NCBI GenBank assembly: GCA_002067065.1
Contig: MVPY01000028.1
Coordinates: 1 to 6,724, forward strand
DNA length: 6,724 nt
Direction: 5' to 3'
Origin: Methanobacterium sp. PtaB.Bin024
Lineage (GTDB): Archaea > Methanobacteriota > Methanobacteria > Methanobacteriales > Methanobacteriaceae
Shown: in pieces, positions 1 to 5,551 of the stretch
Numbering within the stretch: the stretch's first letter is position 1
Layout: each line of letters opens with the position of its first letter
Notes under the pieces: generated by a model
What the model was told of the DNA's origin: nothing
The model's database searches: none
The model's input: only the letters and a program-made list of their open reading frames with translations
Made by a program: the position numbers and the translations under genes

Positions 1-612
1 AAACATGTGAAGGGAATCTACGTAGATGTAAATAACATCTCACCCGGGACAGCTAAGGAGGCACTGGGCTACATTGAAAATGGTAAAACCGTTGATGCAG
101 CCATAATAGGGGGTATAAAGAAGGAAGGAATACAAGTGCAGATTGTAGCGTCAGGAAGTTACGCGGAACAGTTTTCCAGTCTGAAACAGTATGGACTGAA
201 TATAAAAGTGATATCTCCGGATTTAGGTAAGGCCAAAACCCTGAAGATGCTTAGAAGTTCCTATACTAAGGGTGTTTCTGCACTGTTACTTGAATCACTG
301 TATTCGGCCTACCAGATGGGTTTGGATGAAGAATTAATGAAATGCTTAGAGAGCACCGAGTGTCCGGGTTTTAGAGAATCCACTCTTTCCCGAGTAAAAA
401 ACAGTGCCTATCATGCCCAGAGAAAATCACAGGAGATGGAAGAAGTTCTAAAATTCATGAAGGAACAAAGTCAGTTGGGATCAACAGAGGAAGATGAACA
501 TCCTTCCATGATAGAAGCTTCAGGTGAATATTTTAAATATATTTCCAGGATAATAGAGCTTGATAAAAAACCAGATAGTTTAAAAGAGCTCTTCAAATCA
601 ATTGAGGATTGA
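1..612 (+). CDS. NAD(P)-binding 6-phosphogluconate dehydrogenase-like protein with DUF1932-type C-terminal domain (5' partial)
   Basis: The reading frame is open to the window edge, so the visible 203 residues lack the N-terminal half of the Rossmann domain, including any GxGxxG loop. The first in-frame start-like codon, GTG at 7, encodes a Val just before the strand GIYVDVNNISP. That strand matches the YVDxNxxSP segment of beta-hydroxyacid/6-phosphogluconate dehydrogenases, so it is internal and not a start. The next segment, VDAAIIGGIKKEG then IVASG, fits the end of the NAD(P)-binding domain. From about residue 74 the sequence KAKTLKMLRSSYTKGVSALL resembles the opening helix of the DUF1932 domain, and the rest is helical with a charged tail. 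Family members are presumed NAD(P)-dependent oxidoreductases of unknown substrate. The gene ends 66 bases before the next small gene on the same strand and may share a transcript with it. The family call is fairly secure; the substrate is unknown. Confidence 0.8.
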   Translation, partial: KHVKGIYVDVNNISPGTAKEALGYIENGKTVDAAIIGGIKKEGIQVQIVASGSYAEQFSSLKQYGLNIKVISPDLGKAKTLKMLRSSYTKGVSALLLESLYSAYQMGLDEELMKCLESTECPGFRESTLSRVKNSAYHAQRKSQEMEEVLKFMKEQSQLGSTEEDEHPSMIEASGEYFKYISRIIELDKKPDSLKELFKSIED

Positions 613-665
613 GAAATTAGTAAGAATTATCTGCTTGTAAATCAAATTATGTATAGGGCTTCATT

Positions 666-673
666 AAGGAGGT
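666..673 (+). promoter_or_regulatory. Ribosome binding site AAGGAGGT fixing the start at 679
   Basis: A complete Shine-Dalgarno sequence lies six bases before ATG 679. It falls inside the longer open frame that could begin at ATG 649, so the upstream ATG is very unlikely to be the start. Confidence 0.8.
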
Positions 674-678
674 TTCCA

Positions 679-876
679 ATGGCTAAGCCGGACCTGGAGA
701 AAATCTGTCAAGAGGATTTAGAGAAACTCATTGGTAAAAAAATCATTAGCGTAAGATTCAAATCTTATAATGAGGACTGCTGGAGAATGCACATAGATAC
801 AGATCAGGGAAGGATAGTCATGACATTCTGCAGGGATTGGCCCTGTCCTGTAGTTGAATACAGGAAACCAAAATAA
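679..876 (+). CDS. Small Cys-containing protein of unknown function (65 aa)
   Basis: This encodes a 65-residue protein that I do not recognise. ATG 679 is chosen over the in-frame ATG at 649 because AAGGAGGT sits six bases upstream of it. The N-terminal third is acidic and helical (EKICQEDLEKLIGKK). It is followed by what looks like a small beta sheet: IISVRFKS, then CWRMHIDTDQGRIVMTF, then CPVVEYRK. The hydrophobic/polar alternation and the turn at DTDQGR suggest a compact folded cytosolic domain. There are four cysteines (10, 34, 51, 56); C51 and C56 flank RDWP. No signal peptide, membrane segment or helix-turn-helix is seen. It follows the dehydrogenase on the same strand after 66 bases. 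A real gene is likely from its ribosome site and protein-like composition; its function is unknown. Confidence 0.65.
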   Translation: MAKPDLEKICQEDLEKLIGKKIISVRFKSYNEDCWRMHIDTDQGRIVMTFCRDWPCPVVEYRKPK

Positions 877-964
877 AAAAATTCAGATTGATCATTAAAT
901 AAATATATTTATTAAACCTGTTCATATTGATTTTGTCTACATCTAAATTAATTATAATATTCCA

Positions 965-971
965 TTTTTTT
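965..971 (+). terminator. Candidate poly-U terminator after the small + strand gene
   Basis: A run of seven T follows TCCA about 90 bases after the stop codon at 876. Archaeal transcription commonly ends at such T-runs without a hairpin. Because the whole gap is A/T-rich, the exact site is uncertain. Confidence 0.35.
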
Positions 972-1018
972 ATGAAATTTAACATCTAAGAATAGTTTTA
1001 AAATGTATTTTTAATATT

Positions 1019-1024
1019 AAAAAA
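1019..1024 (-). terminator. Candidate poly-U terminator for the flavoprotein pair
   Basis: On the minus strand this reads CCTTTTTTAATATT, starting about 43 bases after the stop of the second flavoprotein gene. A short T-run of this kind is a typical archaeal terminator, but nearby alternatives exist. Confidence 0.35.
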
Positions 1025-1066
1025 GGTTGAGAGAAAGTAATGTGCCCAGCTATGCATTGAACGTTG

Positions 1067-1663
1067 CTAGGGATGCATGATATCATCCACAGTGAGACCG
1101 TTTGCTTCAAGCTTAGGTATCCATTGGGCATTGGCAATTTCTACATACATCTCCTTGGGAATATCTGGTTCAGTAAAGATGTTATCACTGGCGGTATCTG
1201 AAAGAAGCAGCTGCATGAACTGTTCTTTTCCTTTATCAGTTTTATTCCGTGCCTCTGGCGGTAGGTGGGGGGTAAAAGGACCTGCGCCTATACCAAGACC
1301 TGCTTTCCAGGGAAGACCAACTGCCTCAGCCCAGCACCGGATTCTCCCGAGTGCCCATTTGGTTTGGTATCCTTCATAGAATCCCAGATTGCAGACTGCG
1401 TACACCGATGGCTTCTTTTTGGGGGGATGGTCTTTGATAAACTCATTCAACTCTTCCAAGTACGAGACTACATGTGAAGGTAGACTGTCGAAGTAGAGGG
1501 GGAACACAAACACCAGGCGGTCACAGGAAAGGATTTGTTCAAATTTCTCAGGTTTCACTGCATTGAAGACAAAAACTTCCCCTTTGTCCCTGATTGCTTC
1601 TACCATTTCTTCAATCAGGTAAGCGGAGATGCTTCCCTTCTTTTTAGGACTACCCATAATCAT
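1067..1663 (-). CDS. NAD(P)H-dependent FMN reductase / flavodoxin-fold protein
   Basis: This is a flavodoxin-fold protein, expected to bind FMN and to pass electrons from NAD(P)H to an unknown acceptor in the cytosol. From the ATG at 1663 (198 residues) the phosphate-binding loop GSPKKKGS is at 4-11. The second flavin loop region, VFPLYFDSLPSHVVSYLE, is at 53-70. The stretch CNLGFYEGYQ at 91-100 and the Gly-rich GLGIGAGPF at 122-130 match the C-terminal half of this reductase family. With this ATG, strand beta-1 before the loop is only two residues long. The ribosome site AAGGAGGT at 1682-1689 is 19 bases upstream of the ATG, which is too far. In-frame ATA 1675 or ATT 1678 would give a normal spacing and complete the strand (INLAMIMGSP). 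No ATG, GTG or TTG lies between the in-frame stop at 1690-1688 and 1663. The gene follows the companion flavoprotein with an 8-base gap and is presumably cotranscribed. Confidence 0.85.
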   Translation of the reverse strand: MIMGSPKKKGSISAYLIEEMVEAIRDKGEVFVFNAVKPEKFEQILSCDRLVFVFPLYFDSLPSHVVSYLEELNEFIKDHPPKKKPSVYAVCNLGFYEGYQTKWALGRIRCWAEAVGLPWKAGLGIGAGPFTPHLPPEARNKTDKGKEQFMQLLLSDTASDNIFTEPDIPKEMYVEIANAQWIPKLEANGLTVDDIMHP

Positions 1664-1671
1664 GGCGAGAT

Positions 1672-2178
1672 TTATAATATAACCTCCTTAAAGATGTCGT
1701 TGACGAAGTGCAATTCACCAGTTGTATTCTGTCCCATGTTTGCTTTATTTGCAATATAAAGCCCCTTCATCATTTCTTTTTCCAGATCAGTGATTTTTTC
1801 CCCGTAAATGTATACATCAAAATTAGGAGATCCATTCTCCCTTGAGACATGTTTTAATTCACCGTTACGTATCTCAAAAAAAGGGGTACCGTTACCGATT
1901 GAGCGGTCAAAGACGTTTTTTACAAACCGGCTATAGCCACCATATACACATCTGCTGATGACAATAATTTCTTCTCCGATAAATTGCGTTGACATATCTT
2001 GGTAGCCGTCTTTCATGATGCAATGCATCGGGGTTTTAATCCAGCAACTGAAACAACCGATACATTTTCTAATTGGACCCTTTGTTTCGGCTATTATCCT
2101 AACATCCCCTCTATCTTTTAAACTAGGAAATGCCTTAAGAAATTCTTCCGGATCCAGATCATGAACAATAACTTTCAT
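1672..2178 (-). CDS. Flavodoxin-family protein with Isf-like cysteine motif (168 aa)
   Basis: This resembles small flavodoxin-fold iron-sulfur flavoproteins and NADPH-dependent FMN reductases. The ATG at 2178 is chosen because GGGGAG (2186-2191) sits seven bases upstream. An in-frame GTG at 2193 overlaps that ribosome site and is rejected. Residues 39-53, CIGCFSCWIKTPMHC, form C-x2-C-x2-C-x7-C, close to the compact Cys motif that holds a 4Fe-4S cluster in Methanosarcina Isf. The strand VISRCVYGGYSRFVKNVFDRSI (73-94, including C77) matches the flavin-proximal loop and helix of the family, and FFEIRNGEL (100-108) is also family-like. The N-terminus MKVIVHDLDPEEF lacks the GSxR/KxxGxT phosphate loop usual in FMN-binding relatives. 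It is the first gene of a two-gene unit; the second gene is another flavodoxin-fold protein that does carry the loop. Cofactor content and substrate are unknown. Confidence 0.82.
   Translation of the reverse strand: MKVIVHDLDPEEFLKAFPSLKDRGDVRIIAETKGPIRKCIGCFSCWIKTPMHCIMKDGYQDMSTQFIGEEIIVISRCVYGGYSRFVKNVFDRSIGNGTPFFEIRNGELKHVSRENGSPNFDVYIYGEKITDLEKEMMKGLYIANKANMGQNTTGELHFVNDIFKEVIL
1682..1689 (-). promoter_or_regulatory. Ribosome binding site AAGGAGGT with unusual spacing
   Basis: A perfect Shine-Dalgarno sequence lies in the last codons of the upstream flavoprotein gene. The GGAGG core ends 19 bases before the first ATG (1663) of the downstream gene. It ends 7 bases before in-frame ATA 1675 and 4 bases before in-frame ATT 1678. 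Either a non-AUG codon is used or initiation depends on coupling to the upstream stop (TAA, 1674-1672). Confidence 0.7.
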
Positions 2179-2415
2179 TTTTAATCTCCCCACTTGTTTC
2201 TCTCTTTTTTTACAAAAATATCGTTTTTAGTAATTTTTATTTCATTCATAACGAAGTTAAAAATGTACGATAGTAAAAAATAAAATATTTTAATATAAAT
2301 CAATTTCTATTTTCAGGGTATTTTAAGAAATCCAGCACATAGCATAATTAAAAATTATTTCTTTCAAATTGAAATTTAATAGATTTTTAGTAGTTTTAGA
2401 TTCACAGGATGTAGG

Positions 2416-2430
2416 AGTACTGTCAGCACT
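2416..2430. promoter_or_regulatory. Operator-like palindrome upstream of the dehydrogenase promoter
   Basis: AGTACTGTCAGCACT is an imperfect dyad (AGT.CTG-T-CAG.ACT, one mismatched pair) centred on 2423. It lies just upstream of the BRE/TATA element, where an archaeal repressor or activator could act. It is richer in G/C than its surroundings. The binding protein is unknown. Confidence 0.4.
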
Positions 2431-2435
2431 ATTTT

Positions 2436-2449
2436 GGAAAGATATATAA
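2436..2449 (+). promoter_or_regulatory. BRE/TATA promoter of the dehydrogenase
   Basis: GGAAAG followed by ATATATAA fits an archaeal BRE plus TATA box. Initiation about 25 bases downstream would be near 2470. That leaves a short leader containing the GGAGG ribosome site at 2480-2484 and ATG at 2491. This also argues against the in-frame ATG at 2434, which lies upstream of the box. Confidence 0.6.
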
Positions 2450-2490
2450 TATTTTTTAATAAAATAATATTTAATAATTGGAGGGAGAAA

Positions 2491-3372
2491 ATGGTAGAAT
2501 CAAAGTATTATAAGGATAAGATTTGTATTGTAACTGGTGCAAATTCCGGTATTGGATATGCGTTAACTGAAGAGCTTCTAAAAAGGGGAAGTATTGTTTA
2601 TATGGCAGGGCGTAATCCTGAAAAAGTTCAAAAAGCTTCAATACATCTTTCTGATTATGAAGATCGCATTCATACTGTTATAGTGGATGTAACTAAACAG
2701 GATCAGGTACAAAAGGCAATCGAAGATACTGCCGAAGAAAGTGGTAGGATTGACTTTTTATTCAACAATGCAGGAGTAGGTTTTGGTTTTCCATTTACAG
2801 CTGCCACCCTCGAGGATTGGAAAACAATAATTGATACCAATCTTTGGAGTGTTATTTATGGCGTCCATGCTGCTGTGCCTATTATGTTAAAACAGGGATC
2901 TGGTCATATTGTTAACACAGGCTCCTTTGCAGGTATTTTTCCAACTCCTTTTGAGTCACCTTATGTTCTTACAAAATTTGGGGTCACTGGCCTCACTGAA
3001 AGTTTAAGATATGAGTATAGAGATAATGGCCTCTACTTCTCAACAATATGCCCAGCTAATGTTGCAACACCCATCTTTAATAAAGGACTGGACGGCAAAC
3101 CCATTGGAGATCTTAAAATCCCTGATAATGCTTACCCTGCTGACAAAGCAGCGGTAGATATTTTAAATGCTGTTGCAGAGCATAAGGGCATTATAGTTAT
3201 ACCAAAGGAACCTTATGAGAACTTATGGAAATGTTATGTCCTTAATAGGCCAGAAGCAGAAAGTTTTGTACGTCAAATGTCAGAATATAAAAGGGCAGCT
3301 TTTAAAGAAATTTTTCAAAAGATGGATAATCAAGACAGAGAGAAATATGAAGAATTGATAAAAATTTTATGA
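2491..3372 (+). CDS. Short-chain dehydrogenase/reductase (SDR, classical type)
   Basis: This is a 293-residue cytosolic NAD(P)-dependent oxidoreductase of the classical SDR family. ATG 2491 is chosen because GGAGG at 2480-2484 lies six bases upstream and the in-frame ATG 2434 precedes the TATA box. The cofactor motif TGANSGIG is at 15-22, and Arg41 right after strand beta-2 (AGRNPEK) suggests preference for NADP(H). Asp66, NNAG at 92-95 and Asn117 are in place. The catalytic Ser145, Tyr158 and Lys162 (YVLTK) complete the tetrad, so the enzyme looks active. CPANVATPI at 187-195 fits the region that closes over the nicotinamide. The C-terminal 75 residues form a charged helical extension that makes it somewhat longer than the usual 250. 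The substrate cannot be read from the sequence. It is divergent from the flavoprotein pair and convergent with the exporter, so it is probably a single-gene transcript. Confidence 0.92.
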   Translation: MVESKYYKDKICIVTGANSGIGYALTEELLKRGSIVYMAGRNPEKVQKASIHLSDYEDRIHTVIVDVTKQDQVQKAIEDTAEESGRIDFLFNNAGVGFGFPFTAATLEDWKTIIDTNLWSVIYGVHAAVPIMLKQGSGHIVNTGSFAGIFPTPFESPYVLTKFGVTGLTESLRYEYRDNGLYFSTICPANVATPIFNKGLDGKPIGDLKIPDNAYPADKAAVDILNAVAEHKGIIVIPKEPYENLWKCYVLNRPEAESFVRQMSEYKRAAFKEIFQKMDNQDREKYEELIKIL

Positions 3373-3376
3373 ATTT

Positions 3377-3389
3377 CTCGAATGTCGAG
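3377..3389 (+). other. Short stem-loop just after the dehydrogenase stop
   Basis: CTCGA-ATG-TCGAG is a perfect 5-bp inverted repeat starting five bases after the stop codon. It is not followed by a T-run, so it is a weak terminator candidate and may instead protect the mRNA end. The rest of the convergent gap to 3519 has no clear feature. Confidence 0.3.
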
Positions 3390-3519
3390 GCAACTGCAGT
3401 AGCCCACCATATGGACTATTGGTAACATTGTAAGCTGTATTACTGAAAGAACATCCTGATATAGCTACAACAAAACACATTATAAAATTAATAAAAATAG
3501 ATCGACAAATTTAAATAAT

Positions 3520-5091
3520 TTACTGTAATGGGGGCGGTTTGATGAAAATGGACATTAATAGTCCTACAAACAGCAGGAGGGCTGAAACTAAAAATGCCAT
3601 CTGCATTCCCTGAGCACTGGAATGTAATGTTATAACAGCAAGATTAGGATCATCCTTAAGGGTGCTCATGTTAGGATGTAATATTTTATCCACCCAGGAA
3701 TATATATCCTGGTTCAAAGCCTGTTGATTTTGATATTGGGGATATTCAACAGGAAGTGAAGATATTATACTGAAATAAACGGCTATAAAGTAAATCAATC
3801 CAATTAGAACAGTTCCAAGTGAAGAACCCACATTATTAAAGGTGCTTTGTATACCAGAACCGTCAGCATACTGGGTCTCTTTTAAACTGTTGAGAACAAT
3901 ATTGTTAAGGTTGGGAAGAGCCAATCCCAGGCCTGCGCCTAAAATGAACAACCCGGGAATCAAATCATACATATTCAAGTTTATATAGTTTAAGAATGAG
4001 AAATACAACATTAAAATACCAATAATAGAAACTATAAATCCTAAGGATACCAGGTGATTTTGTTTAATGTACTGGGCTAGTTTACTTCCACTTAGTGCAA
4101 AGATCAAACTTCCTCCAGCGGCTGCCAGTAGCAATAAACCCGTCATCAGAGCATTGGCATCATATCTGGTCTGCACATAGAGGGGCGTAATGTAGAATAC
4201 TCCCGCCATAATCAAAGATGTAATTAGAACGGAGATAACACCCAGTGTGAATGGACGAACCTTTAAAATATTAACATCCATAAATGATTTTTTATTTTGT
4301 TTAATAAGCTTTCTTTGATAGAAAAAGAATATTATTAGAAGTAAAAACCCAGTTAATATCATGGCTATGGCTACTGTAAATCCTACAGGATTTATGATTG
4401 TTCCTGCATAATTAACCCATGCAGCCGGAGTATTCAACTGTAATAATCCGATAACTATCAGTAAAATTCCAAATGCAGAGAGAATAACCCCTTTAATATT
4501 TATATCAGACCATTTTAAGGTGGGCTTTGATTCCAGGATGTTCTTTGATAAAAGAAGTATGATGAGAACAATTATAGCTTCCAGTGCAAAACCCCATCTC
4601 CAGGAGTAAAATGTGGTAAGGAAACCACCTAATAATGGCCCTATGGCCACTGATATGGTGAAAATTGTTGCTATAATTCCCAGTGCAAAGGTCCGCTGTT
4701 TACCAGAGTAGGTTGCAGTGGTTATTGCTGTTGTAGCAGGTAGCATTAATGCGGCTCCAAATCCCTCGATCACAGACCATCCCAGTAACAGCATACTGCT
4801 GGTAATACTGGTAGCAGCTATTATGGTCCCTATTCCATAGATTATAGCTCCAGTAAGGAATGTCTTTTTTCTACCCATCACATCCTGCAATTTTGCTCCG
4901 AAAAGTACGAAACAACCCATTATTAGGGTGTAGATGGCTATTATGGATTGTACAGATCCTAGGGTGGTGTTCAAGTCTTTTACCAGGTAAATCATAGCTA
5001 CATTCATAAAAGTGCTATCCAAACCGATGATAAATAAAGATAAAGAAATGACAAAAAGGGCCATCCAACCAGTTCTTGACTTGTTTAACAC
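3520..5091 (-). CDS. DHA2-family MFS drug/proton antiporter (EmrB/QacA-like, 14 TM)
   Basis: This is a 523-residue integral membrane exporter of the major facilitator superfamily, expected to exchange small hydrophobic or toxic compounds for protons. Motif D1 is LDSTFMNVA at 24-32 in the first membrane helix. Motif A is GAKLQDVMGRKK at 65-76, between helices 2 and 3. Motif C, the antiporter signature, is IGPLLGGF at 150-157, followed by WRWGFALE. Length and the run of hydrophobic segments fit the 14-helix DHA2 group. A long polar loop (roughly residues 440-495) precedes the last helix, and the tail is IKPPPLQ. The start is GTG at 5091: an in-frame TAA lies directly before it, and the next ATG (codon 10) would cut into helix 1. 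The ribosome site (GGGAT, four bases upstream) is weak. It is transcribed alone from a promoter with several operator-like repeats. The substrate is unknown. Confidence 0.93.
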   Translation of the reverse strand: MLNKSRTGWMALFVISLSLFIIGLDSTFMNVAMIYLVKDLNTTLGSVQSIIAIYTLIMGCFVLFGAKLQDVMGRKKTFLTGAIIYGIGTIIAATSITSSMLLLGWSVIEGFGAALMLPATTAITTATYSGKQRTFALGIIATIFTISVAIGPLLGGFLTTFYSWRWGFALEAIIVLIILLLSKNILESKPTLKWSDINIKGVILSAFGILLIVIGLLQLNTPAAWVNYAGTIINPVGFTVAIAMILTGFLLLIIFFFYQRKLIKQNKKSFMDVNILKVRPFTLGVISVLITSLIMAGVFYITPLYVQTRYDANALMTGLLLLAAAGGSLIFALSGSKLAQYIKQNHLVSLGFIVSIIGILMLYFSFLNYINLNMYDLIPGLFILGAGLGLALPNLNNIVLNSLKETQYADGSGIQSTFNNVGSSLGTVLIGLIYFIAVYFSIISSLPVEYPQYQNQQALNQDIYSWVDKILHPNMSTLKDDPNLAVITLHSSAQGMQMAFLVSALLLFVGLLMSIFIKPPPLQ

Positions 5092-5143
5092 TTAATCCCG
5101 CCTAAATATTATTAATAATTCTATCGATTAATTAAATTCTTTC

Positions 5144-5161
5144 ATATTTAATATTTTCGGT
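5144..5161 (-). promoter_or_regulatory. BRE/TATA promoter of the MFS exporter
   Basis: On the minus strand ACCGAAA is followed by ATATTAAATAT, a good archaeal BRE plus TATA-like box. Initiation about 25 bases downstream would be near 5120, giving a leader of about 30 bases before GTG 5091. Confidence 0.5.
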
Positions 5162-5164
5162 TTT

Positions 5165-5195
5165 AAATTCTGAAAGTAGTACAGAAATAGAATTT
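5165..5195. promoter_or_regulatory. Inverted repeat upstream of the exporter promoter
   Basis: Two nested dyads overlap here: TTCTG-N9-CAGAA (5168-5186) and AAATTCT-N17-AGAATTT (5165-5195). They abut the BRE on its upstream side. This is a plausible regulator site, but A/T-rich context lowers confidence. Confidence 0.35.
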
Positions 5196-5198
5196 TTT

Positions 5199-5212
5199 GT
5201 CTAAAATTAGAC
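5199..5212. promoter_or_regulatory. Perfect palindrome GTCTAA-N2-TTAGAC
   Basis: The two six-base arms are exact reverse complements around AA. The site lies about 40 bases upstream of the exporter TATA box. It adjoins an imperfect dyad at 5212-5230 (CCGACC...GGGCGG). Together they resemble TetR-type operators, which often control DHA2 exporters. No TetR gene is present in the window. Confidence 0.45.
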
Positions 5213-5230
5213 CGACCATTAATTGGGCGG
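5212..5230. promoter_or_regulatory. Imperfect G/C-rich dyad CCGACC...GGGCGG
   Basis: This 19-base element has CCGACC on the left and GGGCGG on the right around an A/T core. It is a G/C-rich island in very A/T-rich DNA upstream of the exporter. It may be a half of the same operator as the adjoining palindrome. Confidence 0.35.
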
Positions 5231-5262
5231 GAATATCTCCAAAAGAAGGTATATAAATTTAT

Positions 5263-5276
5263 AAAAAAAAGAAAAA
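5263..5276 (-). terminator. Poly-U terminator downstream of the nucleotidyltransferase
   Basis: The minus strand reads TTTTTCTTTTTTTT here, a strong archaeal-type terminator. It would end transcripts from the nucleotidyltransferase gene and the orphan frame after it, just before the exporter control region. Confidence 0.5.
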
Positions 5277-5323
5277 TGATACAAAAATAAATATCTAAGT
5301 CGCTGATAACTAGTACTTCATGA

Positions 5324-5551
5324 TCATCTTGCTCTTCTCAATTTCTTTGGCAATTTTATCCCTTTATCAGCTAATATATCCATAAAATTTATTTTAAGAG
5401 CTTCTGTGAGCAGGCCATCATGCAGAATGGTTTTTACTGGTCTATACAAGGGTGAAATTTTTAGCCATCCAGACTTGTTTTTAAAGAAAATTTCAGAATA
5501 AGAAAAACTACTTTGTAATGGATATTCTAACCCTGAAACCTTCCTTTTTCT
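5324..5551 (-). pseudogene. Startless open frame, possible remnant of a decayed gene
   Basis: A 75-codon open frame runs out of the end of the nucleotidyltransferase gene in a different frame and ends at TGA 5326-5324. It has no ATG before codon 57 (5383), and the TTG at 5449 has no ribosome site. The translation after the upstream gene's stop looks protein-like, for example SGWLKISPLYRPVKTILHDG followed by a helical stretch and a basic tail (KLPKKLRRAR). It could be the C-terminal remnant of a gene whose 5' part was lost, or a chance frame in A/T-rich DNA. I do not recognise a family. The remaining bases, 5277-5323, hold nothing I can identify. Confidence 0.3.

Larger units (their letters stand above)
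877..1066. other. A/T-rich convergent intergenic region
   Basis: This 190-base gap lies between two genes that point at each other. It is extremely A/T-rich and has no open frame of substance. It carries a T7 run on the + strand (965-971) and an A6 run (1019-1024) that reads as T6 on the minus strand. These are candidate terminators for the two converging transcripts. Confidence 0.6.
2179..2490. promoter_or_regulatory. Divergent intergenic control region
   Basis: About 310 A/T-rich bases separate the divergent flavoprotein and dehydrogenase genes. There is no convincing coding frame. Several inverted repeats are visible: TATCG (2219-2223) facing CGATA (2268-2272) on the flavoprotein side; ATAATT-AAA-AATTAT at 2344-2358; TTTCAA-A-TTGAAA at 2362-2374; and AGTACTGTCAGCACT at 2416-2430 next to the dehydrogenase promoter. 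In such A/T-rich DNA the purely A/T palindromes may be chance. A weak minus-strand TATA candidate for the flavoprotein pair lies near 2232-2249. Confidence 0.5.

Noticed and set aside
1077..1759. Open frames on the + strand opposite the flavoprotein genes
   Set aside because: They are antisense shadows of well-supported genes, with no ribosome sites and no recognisable protein features.
2179..2193. GTG 2193 as start of the first flavoprotein
   Set aside because: The GTG is part of the GGGGAG ribosome site for ATG 2178; using it would add five residues unlike the family N-terminus.
2434..2490. N-terminal extension of the SDR from ATG 2434
   Set aside because: The ATG lies upstream of the BRE/TATA box, the added residues are low-complexity A/T-rich codons, and GGAGG is correctly spaced for ATG 2491.
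3434..3514. 26-codon + strand frame between the SDR and exporter genes (AVLLKEHPDIATTKHIIK...)
   Set aside because: It looks slightly protein-like but has no start codon or ribosome site and is short enough to be chance.
5096..5232. Inverted copies of GGCGGGA near the exporter start (5096-5102, minus) and at 5226-5232 (+)
   Set aside because: The match is only seven bases, 124 bases apart, and one copy overlaps the weak ribosome site; coincidence is likely.
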